NCBI GenBank assembly: GCA_018818595.1
Contig: JAHIRM010000013.1
Location: forward strand, 62,001-126,000
Reading direction: 5' to 3'
DNA from: Bacillota bacterium
GTDB lineage: Bacteria > Bacillota_I > Bacilli_A > Izemoplasmatales > Hujiaoplasmataceae
Length of the DNA stretch: 64,000 nt
Below, piece by piece: positions 17,018 through 27,100 of this stretch. Every line of letters starts with the position of its first letter. Within the stretch, counting starts at the first letter, position 1. Both the position numbers and the translations under genes were made by a program. The notes beneath the pieces were generated by a model. The model searched no databases. It worked only from the letters and a program-made list of their open reading frames with translations, and was not told the origin of the DNA.

Positions 17018-18253
17018 TTGGACGGCATTAGAAGAAATGATCCATTTATCACTTATACAAAAGGAAATATTTCTGCGGCGGATTACCAAATTCTTTCTCT
17101 ATTTTATCAACCAATCATTGGAGCTCAAGCTTATGTATTGTATATGACACTTTTAAGTTTGCTAGATCGTCAAAACCTTTGTTCTTCCACGTACTTACAT
17201 TGTGATTTAGAATCTTTATTGAATATAAAACTTGATATTATCGAAAAAAATAGATATAAATTAGAAGCCATAGGTCTTTTAAATTCATACTATTTAAATG
17301 ACCAATTTATATATGAAATTAAGCTTCCTCTTTCTGCACAAAGCTTTGTAAATGATGGAGTATTAGGGCAATATCTAATTGCAGCTATTACCAATGATCG
17401 TTTTAAAAAATTAATTGAAATCTTTAAACTTAAATTACCAAATAAAAAACAATATTTTAAAATATCAAAAGCGTTTAATGAAGTGTTTGCTTCCATTCAC
17501 CAAGAAGATCCTTTAAATGAAAATCAGCTAATGTCTGGTAAAAAAGGAAATTCCATTAAAGTGAACCTAAGTGAATTTGATTGGAGATTATTTAAAGATA
17601 ATATTCCAGAATCGTTTTTTCAAGTTCAAGATATTTCAGATGCTATCAAAGAAAAGATTAACAATCTTGCTTATATTTATGGACTCGATGAACTTGATAT
17701 GAAAGAAGTATTTATTAAATCCATAGATAAAAACAAAGAAATCAATCTCAACAGATTAGCCGTTGAGGCAAGAGAACAATATCAAATTCTTTCAACCAAT
17801 ATCGAAAAAGCAAGTGAAAAAGCGGTAGAGCCTGAAATCAGAAATATACCGAGTGACCCAGCTGAATACTTTAAAATTGTTTCGCCAAGAGCATTGTTAA
17901 AAGAAATGGGCGAAGGAATGGTATCCACTGCTGATTTAAGAATTGTGGAACGATTAATTGAAGAAGTAGGACTTGATAAAGGTGTTGTTAATGTATTACT
18001 TGCTTATATTGCCAAAATTAAAGATGGAGTTTTACCTACCTATGATTATTTTCAAAAAGTAGGTCAAAATTGGAAGCGAAATCAAATTGATACCGTTGAA
18101 TTAGCAATTGACTACGTTAGACATTTAGCAAGTGAAGCAGAGAAACGCAAAAATGGAACTGCTTCAGAATCAAAATACAAGAAAACAACCAAAAATAATC
18201 GCCCAGATATAGAAGTGGATTGGCTTGAAGATTATATGAAAACCATTAAGTAA
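17018..18253 (+). CDS. dnaB: Replication initiation and membrane attachment protein DnaB (Firmicute type)
   Basis: In Bacillus this protein helps DnaD and DnaI load the replicative helicase at oriC; it is not the helicase itself. The 411-aa product has the N-terminal DnaB/DnaD winged-helix part (FITYTKGNISAADYQILSLFYQP) and a C-terminal DnaD-like domain with VNVLLAYI. It begins with TTG 8 bp after AAGGAGG. dnaI follows 16 bp later, matching the classical dnaB-dnaI pair. Confidence 0.9.
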   Translation: MDGIRRNDPFITYTKGNISAADYQILSLFYQPIIGAQAYVLYMTLLSLLDRQNLCSSTYLHCDLESLLNIKLDIIEKNRYKLEAIGLLNSYYLNDQFIYEIKLPLSAQSFVNDGVLGQYLIAAITNDRFKKLIEIFKLKLPNKKQYFKISKAFNEVFASIHQEDPLNENQLMSGKKGNSIKVNLSEFDWRLFKDNIPESFFQVQDISDAIKEKINNLAYIYGLDELDMKEVFIKSIDKNKEINLNRLAVEAREQYQILSTNIEKASEKAVEPEIRNIPSDPAEYFKIVSPRALLKEMGEGMVSTADLRIVERLIEEVGLDKGVVNVLLAYIAKIKDGVLPTYDYFQKVGQNWKRNQIDTVELAIDYVRHLASEAEKRKNGTASESKYKKTTKNNRPDIEVDWLEDYMKTIK

Positions 18254-18269
18254 AAAGAGGTGAAAAGTT

Positions 18270-19172
18270 ATGAAAAAAATCAATGAATATTTGCATAACT
18301 ATCCAGGCAAAAAAACATCTGACGATATGATTGATCGTTTACTTGAAGATCCAATTATTCGAAATTTTGTCATGAAACATGACTTGAAACACGAGACCAT
18401 TTCCTCTGGAATTAATAATCTGCTTTCTTTTAAAGAATCAAAAGATATTTGTAATCAATGCACGGGACTTTATGATTGTAAATTGATAACAACAGGGATG
18501 ACACCTACATTAAGATATTATCAAAATGACGTTATCTTAGAATTTACGAAGTGCAAGTATAATACTTCTGATGATTCAAAACTTAAAATCGATTCAATGT
18601 ATGTTCCAAGAAAAGTGTTTAACGCTGATTTTAGTGATTTTGACTTAGTTGGCAAAGAACGAAAAGAGATTCACAATTATATAATTCGTTTTCTAAAAGA
18701 ATACTCAAGAGATCATCCTATGAAAGGGATGTATTTGTCAGGGATATTTGGTTCAGGGAAAACATATATTTTAGCAGCTATGGCCAATGAACTTGCAAAA
18801 CTGGGATATGAAATCATTTTTGCATACTATCCTGATTTAGTAAGAGAATTAAAATCGTCCATTGGATCAGGAGATTTAGAAGATAAAATTGAGAGATTGA
18901 AACGAGTTGACATCTTATTTTTAGATGACATAGGTGGAGAAGCACCAAGTCAATTTATCAGAGATGAAGTGTTAGGACCGATTTTACAACACCGGGTTCT
19001 AGACGAACTTCCAACGTTCTTTTCTTCCAATTTAAAAATGAAAGTGTTACTTGAAGCGATGCAAAATGATAATTCCATCATTGAGAAAACAAAATCATCT
19101 CGAATTTATGAACGTATTAAAGAACTATCCATTGAATTTGAAATTTCAGAAAAACCTACACACTTATCTTGA
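18270..19172 (+). CDS. dnaI: Primosomal protein DnaI (helicase loader)
   Basis: An AAA+ ATPase that loads the replicative helicase. The 300-aa product has an N-terminal region with a likely zinc site (Cys61, Cys64, Cys70 and probably Cys95), Walker A GIFGSGKT (158-165), and Walker B ILFLDDIGGE with Asp219-Asp220. SSNLKMKVL matches the sensor 1 region. GAGGTG lies upstream. It directly precedes the thrS promoter, an arrangement shared with Bacillus after loss of the intervening genes. Confidence 0.94.
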   Translation: MKKINEYLHNYPGKKTSDDMIDRLLEDPIIRNFVMKHDLKHETISSGINNLLSFKESKDICNQCTGLYDCKLITTGMTPTLRYYQNDVILEFTKCKYNTSDDSKLKIDSMYVPRKVFNADFSDFDLVGKERKEIHNYIIRFLKEYSRDHPMKGMYLSGIFGSGKTYILAAMANELAKLGYEIIFAYYPDLVRELKSSIGSGDLEDKIERLKRVDILFLDDIGGEAPSQFIRDEVLGPILQHRVLDELPTFFSSNLKMKVLLEAMQNDNSIIEKTKSSRIYERIKELSIEFEISEKPTHLS

Positions 19173-19196
19173 CAAACAAGTTTGATGTTATATAAT
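19169..19196 (+). promoter_or_regulatory. Promoter of T-box-thrS
   Basis: TTGACA (19169-19174) and TATAAT (19191-19196), both consensus, are 16 bp apart. The -35 box overlaps the last bases of dnaI. Confidence 0.8.
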
Positions 19197-19202
19197 AGTA
19201 TG

Positions 19203-19422
19203 TAAGATGAAATACTTTGAAGAGGACATGATTATTACTATACCCAAAGAAGCGATGATAGGTTGGTGTAAGCTATCAATTGTGGCATGTAATGATTACC
19301 ACCTTGGAGTAGGCTTTTGAAAAAGTCCCGTTATCCAACGTTAAAGGAATAGAGTGCTAGATTTATCTAGAACAAAGGTGGTACCGCGAGTTAAATCGTC
19401 CTTTTTTAGGACGATTTTTGTA
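19203..19422 (+). promoter_or_regulatory. T-box leader of thrS (specifier ACC, Thr)
   Basis: The specifier ACC is at 19298-19300, followed by A and the usual TTGGAGT context. The T-box AAAGGTGGTACCGCG lies at 19375-19389, and the terminator arms AAATCGTCCT / AGGACGATTT precede a T-rich tail. Bases 19352-19385 are identical to the same part of the pheS leader. Uncharged tRNA-Thr should prevent termination. Confidence 0.93.
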
Positions 19423-19489
19423 TTTTAAGGAGTGCCTAATTAGATTATAAAACAAAATCATTAAAGAAACAAAAAATATAAAGAAGGGA

Positions 19490-19524
19490 ATAATCAAACC
19501 ATCTTATAAAGACGTTTTGATTAT
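19490..19524 (+). promoter_or_regulatory. Hairpin between the T-box terminator and thrS
   Basis: ATAATCAAA (19490-19498) and TTTGATTAT (19516-19524) form a 9-bp stem that ends 4 bp before the SD-like AAGGAT of thrS. It might affect mRNA stability or ribosome access; no known class was recognised. Confidence 0.35.
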
Positions 19525-19535
19525 ACAAGGATAAT

Positions 19536-21440
19536 ATGATTAAGATTAAATTTAAAGATGATTCAGTAAAAGAATTTGTGAAAGGAACAACTTCAGAAGA
19601 CATTGCATCTTCTATTTCATCGTCTCTCAAAAAGAAATGTATTGTCGCAAAAGTTAATGGGGAATTTATCGATTTAAATCGCCCTATTTTTCAAGATGCT
19701 ACTTTAGAATTAATTACAGACGAGGATGCCAATGCATTAGAAGTTTTGCGCCATTCTACAGCTCATTTATTAGCAGAAGCAGTTGTTTCTTTGTATCCAC
19801 ACGCAAAATTTGGGGTTGGTCCAAATATCGAAGAAGGCTTTTATTATGACATCGATTTAGGAGAAGATATTTTAACAGAATCTGATTTACCAAAAATTGA
19901 GAAGGCTATGCAAAAACTTGCAAGTCAAAATCAATTAATTGAAAGAAGAGAACTTTCAAAACAAGAAGCACTACTTTTTTTTAAAAACGATGAATACAAA
20001 CTTGAATTAATCCGTGACTTGCCTGAATCTGAAATTATTTCTGTTTATTCTCAATCACATTTTACAGACTTATGTAGAGGGCCTCATCTTCCAAGTACAA
20101 AATGGATTAAAAATTTTAAATTATTAAGTCTTGCTGGCGCTTATTGGCGAGGAGACTCAAAAAACAAACAATTAACTCGGGTTTATGGAACAGCTTTCTT
20201 TCGTCCTCAAGAACTAGAAGAACATTTAGAGTTATTAGAAGAAAGAAAAAAAAGAGATCATCGGAAATTAGGGAAAGAACTCGACTTATTTATGTTAAGC
20301 GAATTTGGCCCTGGATTTCCATTTTGGCTACCAAATGGAATGATTTTACGACGTGAATTAGAAGATTTTTGGTATAAAGTACACATAAAAGAAGGGTATA
20401 AATTAATTCAAACCCCCATTTTACTAAATAAAGATTTATGGGTTATTTCAGGACATTGGGAAAACTATAGAGAAAATATGTATATTTCTGAAATTGATGA
20501 TCAAGAATATGCCATTAAGCCTATGAATTGCCCAGGTGGAATGTTGGTTTATAAAAGAGATATCCATTCCTACAAGGATTTCCCTTTAAAAGTTGGAGAA
20601 CTAGGTCTTGTACATCGCCACGAAGCAAGTGGAGCTTTAAATGGATTGTTTCGGGTTCGGAATTTTACTCAAGATGATGCACATATATTTATGACAGAAG
20701 ACCAAATTGTAACCGAAGTCGCAAACCTTGTAAAATTATTTGAATATGTATACAGTGTTTTTCATTTAGATTACCATATTGAACTTTCAACTAGACCAAA
20801 AGACAAATTTATTGGTAAGATTGAGACGTGGGATAAAGCAGAAAAAGCTTTAGCGGATGCACTCAAATCTTTGAATAAAGATTATAAAGTAAATCCAGGA
20901 GATGGTGCATTTTATGGGCCTAAATTGGATTTTAAACTTCGCGATTCCATGAATCGAATCTGGCAATGTGGTACGATTCAACTTGATATGAATTTGCCAG
21001 AGAGATTTGATTTAGCTTATATCGATCATTTTGGAGAAAAACAAAGACCCGTTATGCTTCATAGAGCTTTATTTGGCTCAATTGAACGTTTTATAGGGAT
21101 TTTAATAGAGCATTATGCTGGAGCATTTCCAACATGGTTAGCACCAGTTCAGGTAAAAGTTATTCCTGTAAACTTGATGTATCATGAAGCTTATTCAGAT
21201 ACGTTAGTAAAACGACTTATGGACGAAGATATTCGAGTTGAAAAAGATTTTAGGGATGAAAAATTGGGGTATAAAATAAGAGAAGCACAAACCAAAAAAA
21301 TTCCTTATCAAATCGTAATTGGAGATCAAGAAGTAAATGATCAACTCGTAACGTATCGAAAATATGGACAAACAGATCAAGTTACTGTTTCAATTGATGA
21401 ATTTATTAAAATGATAAAAAAAGAAATTAAAGAGAAATAA
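19536..21440 (+). CDS. thrS: Threonyl-tRNA synthetase
   Basis: A class II synthetase that charges tRNA-Thr and edits Ser-tRNA-Thr. The 634-aa product has an N-terminal TGS domain (1-60) and an editing domain with HSTAH (His73, His77), Cys180 and His184. The catalytic core carries zinc ligands Cys332 (NCPGG), His383 and a later His in LHRALFGS, and the C-terminal anticodon-binding domain is present. It is controlled by the T-box upstream. Confidence 0.97.
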   Translation: MIKIKFKDDSVKEFVKGTTSEDIASSISSSLKKKCIVAKVNGEFIDLNRPIFQDATLELITDEDANALEVLRHSTAHLLAEAVVSLYPHAKFGVGPNIEEGFYYDIDLGEDILTESDLPKIEKAMQKLASQNQLIERRELSKQEALLFFKNDEYKLELIRDLPESEIISVYSQSHFTDLCRGPHLPSTKWIKNFKLLSLAGAYWRGDSKNKQLTRVYGTAFFRPQELEEHLELLEERKKRDHRKLGKELDLFMLSEFGPGFPFWLPNGMILRRELEDFWYKVHIKEGYKLIQTPILLNKDLWVISGHWENYRENMYISEIDDQEYAIKPMNCPGGMLVYKRDIHSYKDFPLKVGELGLVHRHEASGALNGLFRVRNFTQDDAHIFMTEDQIVTEVANLVKLFEYVYSVFHLDYHIELSTRPKDKFIGKIETWDKAEKALADALKSLNKDYKVNPGDGAFYGPKLDFKLRDSMNRIWQCGTIQLDMNLPERFDLAYIDHFGEKQRPVMLHRALFGSIERFIGILIEHYAGAFPTWLAPVQVKVIPVNLMYHEAYSDTLVKRLMDEDIRVEKDFRDEKLGYKIREAQTKKIPYQIVIGDQEVNDQLVTYRKYGQTDQVTVSIDEFIKMIKKEIKEK

Positions 21441-21466
21441 AAAAAACGGCTATCAGCCGTTTTTTT
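21441..21466. terminator. Bidirectional terminator between thrS and rqcH
   Basis: ACGGCT-ATC-AGCCGT (21446-21460), with A before and T after. It serves the convergent thrS and rqcH. Confidence 0.85.
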
Positions 21467-23138
21467 AATGTTTTACTTTTTTAAGCGTTAAAATTAAATC
21501 TTTATCAGGATCAATATAAATTGTTTTTTGATTACTGTAATGAACAAAACAACCCATTTCTCCAGGTATTTTCTTTACGTATTTCACTAAAGTATAATCA
21601 ACTGGAACACTTGAAGAAAATCTAGATTTTGAATAATAGGCAGCTAAATTCGCTGCACTTCTAATCGTCGTTTCAGTTAAATCTTCAGAACTTCTAACAA
21701 TTACGTGAGCCCCATGAGCTTCCTTTGTATGAAACCACCATTCATTATTTTTTGCAATTTTGTGAGTTAAATATTCATTTTGGAGATTGTTTTTTCCAAC
21801 TAGAATGGTTGTGCTTGCTATATCAATGTAGGTATCATAATTTGGAATTCCTTTTTTTACTTTTTTACCTTTTGCCTTTATAAAACCTTGTGATATTAAT
21901 TCAAGCGAGATTTCGTCTAAATCATTTAAGGAAGCCGTCTCAATTTGAGAAGTTAACAAATCAAAATAGTTTATTTGTTTTATTGTAAGTTGAATTTGTT
22001 TTTCGATATAGTGAATAGCTGTTTTACTTTTTTTGTATTTTTTAAAATAATGATTCGCATTTTGAATCGGGGATAATAATCGGTCTAATTCGATAATTAA
22101 TTCTTCGTTGGTTTCATAATTAAAGGTTTTAAAAGAGGCATCCCCTTTTTTAAAAGAGTGTTGATTTTGAATAATCAATGCGCCTTTCATTCGAAATGCT
22201 TCACTGTTTTTAGCTGATTCTAGCTCCAAATACAATTTTTCAAGTTTTGAAATATTCTTTTCTAATTCTTTTTTCACAAACTGAAAAATGTTTTTAGAAA
22301 CTTGTTTCATTTGTTCGATTTTGCTTGTTTCGTGGAAATACTCATCTAATAGTTCTGACAAAGTAGAAAAATATTGTTTTTTTCCAAGATTAAATACATC
22401 AAAATAATAAAATTTATGAGTTGGTTCACATAAATATAAAGTAGGATTAATTGGCTCTTTAGAAAAAGAAAGGAAGAGTTCAAATGGAGAAATTTCTTGT
22501 GTGCTTAATGATTGTATAAAGTACTTAGATAAAAGAGGCGAAAACCCTCTAAAGTTATTAATGAGATCTTTATAAGTAAAATCAGAGTGCGATTCAAAGT
22601 AATCTTTTATTGATTCGATATCAAGAGGATCCATTTTATCGTCTTGAGGAATGGGATAATGTACTCCTTTCAAAATAGTTCTTTCTTTTTCTTCAAAAGG
22701 ACTAATGTGTTTATAAGAATCAATGATTATGCTATTAGCATCGGTAACAATTAGATTAGCATATCTACCCATAATTTCCATAATAAGATGATACTCTAAT
22801 GTTTCTCCTATTTCATTTTGATTCTCTATTAATATTTGAATAATTCTATCAGAATTAATCAACGATATATTTTTAATAAACCCACCTTCAAGATACTTTC
22901 TTAATAACATACAAAAGCCTGTGGGGGAATCTGGTCGGTCAACAAAAAATTTAGTTAAATGAATTCTTGCAAGAGAAGTAGATAAAGAAATGTTTAATTG
23001 ATAATTTTGTCCTCCTGCTCGAATCAAGAGTAAAAAATCAGTTTTAGTCAACTGATATATTTTTTGAATTCTTCCACCATTTAAAGAATGATTTAATTCT
23101 TCTGTCAAAAAATATAGAAATCTTCCATCTAAACTCAT
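21465..23138 (-). CDS. rqcH: RqcH (Rqc2/NEMF homologue, NFACT family)
   Basis: RqcH binds stalled 50S subunits and recruits tRNA-Ala to add alanine tails that mark nascent chains for decay. The 557-aa product has the NFACT-N domain (SLDGRFLYFLTEEL onward, then LIMEIMGRYANLIV), helix-hairpin-helix and coiled-coil middle regions, and a C-terminal NFACT-R domain (VGKNNLQNEYLTHKIA, then EWWFHTKEAHGAHV). I start at ATG 23138 (MSLDGRF) as in the family; the extra 21 codons to 23201 are intergenic. It is divergent from gmk-rpoZ, recalling the Bacillus rqcH-gmk-rpoZ neighbourhood, although there they are co-directional and separated by yloC and remA, absent here. Confidence 0.92.
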   Translation of the reverse strand: MSLDGRFLYFLTEELNHSLNGGRIQKIYQLTKTDFLLLIRAGGQNYQLNISLSTSLARIHLTKFFVDRPDSPTGFCMLLRKYLEGGFIKNISLINSDRIIQILIENQNEIGETLEYHLIMEIMGRYANLIVTDANSIIIDSYKHISPFEEKERTILKGVHYPIPQDDKMDPLDIESIKDYFESHSDFTYKDLINNFRGFSPLLSKYFIQSLSTQEISPFELFLSFSKEPINPTLYLCEPTHKFYYFDVFNLGKKQYFSTLSELLDEYFHETSKIEQMKQVSKNIFQFVKKELEKNISKLEKLYLELESAKNSEAFRMKGALIIQNQHSFKKGDASFKTFNYETNEELIIELDRLLSPIQNANHYFKKYKKSKTAIHYIEKQIQLTIKQINYFDLLTSQIETASLNDLDEISLELISQGFIKAKGKKVKKGIPNYDTYIDIASTTILVGKNNLQNEYLTHKIAKNNEWWFHTKEAHGAHVIVRSSEDLTETTIRSAANLAAYYSKSRFSSSVPVDYTLVKYVKKIPGEMGCFVHYSNQKTIYIDPDKDLILTLKKVKH

Positions 23139-23248
23139 AAAATCACCATAACCATTATACCACAACCAGAAAAAACAAAAAAAAAATTTACTAATTTTCA
23201 TATTTGTGGTATTATAAACAATAATGCCAATATTTTGGGGGAATCGGT

Positions 23249-23887
23249 ATGAAGCTAAACGAACGCGGCTTGTTGGTTGTCATAAGTGGGCCGTCAGGTG
23301 TTGGAAAAGGAACAATCCGAAAAGCATTGTTTGAAATACCTGAAAATAATTTTTGTTATTCTGTTTCAATGACCTCAAGAAAGCCTAGACTAGGTGAAGT
23401 AGATGGCGTTGATTATTTTTTTGTGAGTCGTGAAGTATTTGAACAAAAAATTAAAGAAAATAAATTTTTAGAATATGCGATCTTTGTTGATGAATATTAT
23501 GGAACTCCTTTGGATTTTGTAGAAGATAAATTGTCTCAAGGCAAAGAAGTGATAATTGAAATTGAAGTTCAAGGAGCTTTACAAGTAAGAGAAAAAATGT
23601 CAGAAGCTGTTTTCGTTTTTATTGTTCCGCCATCAAAACAAGTGCTTTTAGATCGTTTAACAAAAAGAGGAACAGAAAAAACACAAGATATTCAAAAAAG
23701 AGTCGATAAAGCCGAAAGAGAATATCATTTAGCGTACAAATATGATTACATCGTTGTAAATGATGATGTAGACAATGCAGCCGATCGAATTTTTGCTATT
23801 ATTAGAGCAGAACATGCAAAAACAGAAAGATCTATTCACAAATATTATAAATTAATGGAGGGAAATACAAGTGGGGAATCGAAATAG
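23249..23887 (+). CDS. gmk: Guanylate kinase
   Basis: Gmk converts GMP to GDP with ATP. The 212-aa product has the P-loop GPSGVGKGT (14-22), the GMP-binding segment SRKPRLGEVDGVDYFF and the lid. Upstream is GGGGGAAT as SD and an extended -10-like TGGTATTAT near 23207-23215. The gene overlaps rpoZ by 17 bp. Confidence 0.96.
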   Translation: MKLNERGLLVVISGPSGVGKGTIRKALFEIPENNFCYSVSMTSRKPRLGEVDGVDYFFVSREVFEQKIKENKFLEYAIFVDEYYGTPLDFVEDKLSQGKEVIIEIEVQGALQVREKMSEAVFVFIVPPSKQVLLDRLTKRGTEKTQDIQKRVDKAEREYHLAYKYDYIVVNDDVDNAADRIFAIIRAEHAKTERSIHKYYKLMEGNTSGESK

Positions 23888-24083
23888 TGAAGGACTTCGT
23901 TATCCTTCAATCGACGAATTATTATTAGTAATTGATTCAAAGTACAAGCTTGCTTATATTTCGGCAAAAAGAGCTAAAATTATCAAACAAGATAATTACT
24001 CCTCTGTTGAAAATAAGTGCGTAAAACCAGTTGGACAAGCGCTTGAAGAAATACTAGAAGGAAAAGTAAAAGCGGAATTTTAA
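23871..24083 (+). CDS. rpoZ: RNA polymerase omega subunit
   Basis: Omega helps fold the beta' subunit. The 70-aa product matches the small omega family: LRYPSIDELLLVIDSKYKLAYISAKRAK is the beta'-binding part, ending in KPVGQALEEI. It starts with GTG at 23871 behind GGAGGG, inside the end of gmk. Gmk-rpoZ is a common bacterial pair. Confidence 0.93.
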   Translation: MGNRNSEGLRYPSIDELLLVIDSKYKLAYISAKRAKIIKQDNYSSVENKCVKPVGQALEEILEGKVKAEF

Positions 24084-24110
24084 AACAGTTGAGAGACTGT
24101 TTTTCTTTTT
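24082..24110 (+). terminator. Rho-independent terminator after rpoZ
   Basis: AAAACAGT / ACTGTTTT stem with a TGAGAG loop, then T-rich sequence. Confidence 0.8.
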
Positions 24111-24181
24111 GATTTTTTTATTTTTCGCAATTTTATAGATAGAATTTATGATATAATGAAAGTAATGAATTTGGAGTTGAT

Positions 24182-27100
24182 ATGATGAATGACAAAATGG
24201 AAAAACTATTAAAATTAATGGAATTAAACGATTCCATTATTTCAGAATATGGGTCTCTTCAGTCGCTTGAAGTAGACGATATGACTTGTACTTGGATTTT
24301 TTCTTTTTTATTTGATAAACCAATTCCTATCTTACGATACAGGAATTTTATTTCTCATCTGCGAAATATCCCTGAGACTGTAAGTAGTGTTCATAAAATT
24401 GAATATACTGTTACATTTGAAGAATCAAATGATTCAGACTTAATGGACTATTATGAATATGTAATCGATTTTTTAACAGACGAAGACAAACGCATTTCTC
24501 CTTTGAAAGAATACCCTACCGATATTGAAAATAAAAACATTAAAATTTTAGTTCCTTATGGAGCTAAATCCGCCAGTATGTTTCGCAAAGAAATAGAAAA
24601 TGAATTACATAAAAATGGGTTTCATGCTGTTGTCGAAATTCAAGTGGATGAATCCTGTAAACCCATAGAAGAACAAATCGCTAAAACAAGTCGCTCTTTT
24701 GTTGATTCAAATCAAGTTAGCACCATTTCAAAGCGAGCTGTTTACGAACAACTTTATGAAGACAAGCCAGTTGGGAACGATTTTTTTGCAATTAAAGATT
24801 TGCCTTATGATGAACAAGATTTAGAAGAATACAAAGCTAAAAATGGAAACAAAGCTAATTTTACACTTCAAGGAAATATAGTTAGCATTGAAATAAGAGA
24901 ACTAAGATCTTCTTCACAAGCAAATATGATTATCTCAGATGGAGAGGATTCCATTTCTATTAAAAAACGACTTACATCTCCTGAGGATAAAACTTTTTGC
25001 AATGCAATCAAAGAAGGAACTGGACTTTTGGTTAATGGGTACGCTATCTATGATTCGTATTATGGAGAAGTCGTTATTAATGCAATTGGTCTTGCAAAAT
25101 CTACGGATATTATTCCAAAATCGTTAAGAGAAGATGATGCAAAAGAAAAAAGAGTTGAATTACACATCCATACAAAGATGTCTTCTTTGGATGGGGTTAA
25201 CACAATAACAGAATATGTGGAAAGGGCCAAAATTTGGGGACATACCGCAATTGGAGTTTGTGATCATGGTTCAGTTCAATCTTTTCCTGAACTCTTTCAA
25301 TTGACGAAAGATCAATCCATTAAACCTTTATATGGATTAGAATTAACTTATGTTAATGACGAATCCGTTCGAATTACCAAAGGAGATGCCAATCAATTAT
25401 TAAGTGATGCGACTTACGTGGTATTTGATATTGAAACGACAGGATTGTCCGTAATGTACGATACTTTAATTGAAATTGCTGGAGTAAAAATAAAAAACGG
25501 AGCTATCATTGGTGACTTTCAATCTTTTGTAAATCCTCAAAAAGAGTTATCGGATTTTACAACAAAGTTGACAGGAATTACAGCTTCAATGGTGAAAGAT
25601 GCGCCGCTGATTTATACAGTATTAAAAGATTTTTATGAGTTTAGTAAAGATGCAATTCTTGTTGCTCATAATGCGGATTTTGATTTAGGACATATCTATT
25701 ACAATTACAAAAACATAGGAGTGTTTAAAGGAATTCAACCATCAATTGACACTTTAACTTTAGCTAAAGCACTTTATCCGGATCGGAGCCGATATTCTTT
25801 AGACCAATTATGTCGTTTCTTAAAAGTTCCATTAAATGATCATCACCGAGCTATTAATGATGCAAAAGCAACCACTGAAGTATTTTTACACATGCTCAAA
25901 AAATTAAGAAAAGAAGGAATTCATCGTTTTAATGATATTAATTTACTAATAGATCCACAAAATGTACATAAATATCCTTATCCAAAGCACATCAATCTAT
26001 TAGTTAAAAAACAAGAAGGATTAAAAAATTTATATAAAATTTTATCACAAGCTTTGACAGTTCACTTTGATAGAGATGGAAAAGTGGTTAAATCCAATTT
26101 AGATAAATTTCGAAAAGGAATATTAGTTTCTTCTGGATGTAGAAACTCTGATTTTTTTGAAATAGCTATGAATAAATCAAGAGAAGAATTATTAGAAGCA
26201 GCGAAATATTATGATTATTTAGAAGTACAGGCTCCTTCCACGTTTTCGTATATGCATCACCAAATGCCTAACTGGCAAAATGTGATTCAAGATGTTATAA
26301 AACGAATTGTAGAAGTGGGAGAAGATTTAAATATTTTAGTTTGTGCAACAGGAGATGTACATCACCTTGACCCATCTGATGTAAAATATCGAGAAATTAT
26401 GATTAATACGCCACTTGTAGGTGGCGGAGGATTTCATAAGCTCTACAATGAAAAAGAAAAACCTTCTCAGTATTTTATGACAACCAATGAATTATTACAA
26501 GAATTTAAATTTTTAGGAGATGAAAAAGCATTTGAGTTGGTTGTAAAAAATCCAAATGTTATTGCTGAAAGTGTCGATGATATTCAGATTTTTCCTAAAA
26601 AATTATTTGTTCCTTCCGATGAATTTTTGGCCGAACAAGGTGTTCCTTCCATCAATATTAAAGTGGAAACTATGGCCCGTGAAAGAGCAGAAAAAATTTA
26701 TGGGAATCCTCTTCCTTTGCTTGTGAAAAAAAGACTTGATGTTGAATTAGATAGCATCATAAAAAATCAATTTTCAACGGTGTATTATATCTCGCATTTG
26801 CTTGTAAAAAAATCACTGGATGATGGATATCTAGTTGGTTCAAGAGGATCGGTTGGTTCAAGTATTGTTGCGACATTTATGGATATTACTGAAGTAAATC
26901 CATTACCACCACATTATGTTTGTCCTAAGTGCCATTTTTCTGCCTTTAAGAAAACAGAAGAAGCAAGGACGCTTTATGGCACCAATGATTTCGAAAATCA
27001 AAACCAAAAATTATTGGATCGTACCGATAGTGGATGGGATTTGCCAAATCAACATTGTCCTGTTTGCGGGACTCCACTTCTAAAAGACGGACATGACATT

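Noticed and set aside
23139-23201. N-terminal extension of rqcH (MKISKFFFCFF...)
   Set aside because: Family members start MSLDGRF; the extension is low-complexity intergenic sequence that includes promoter-like DNA.
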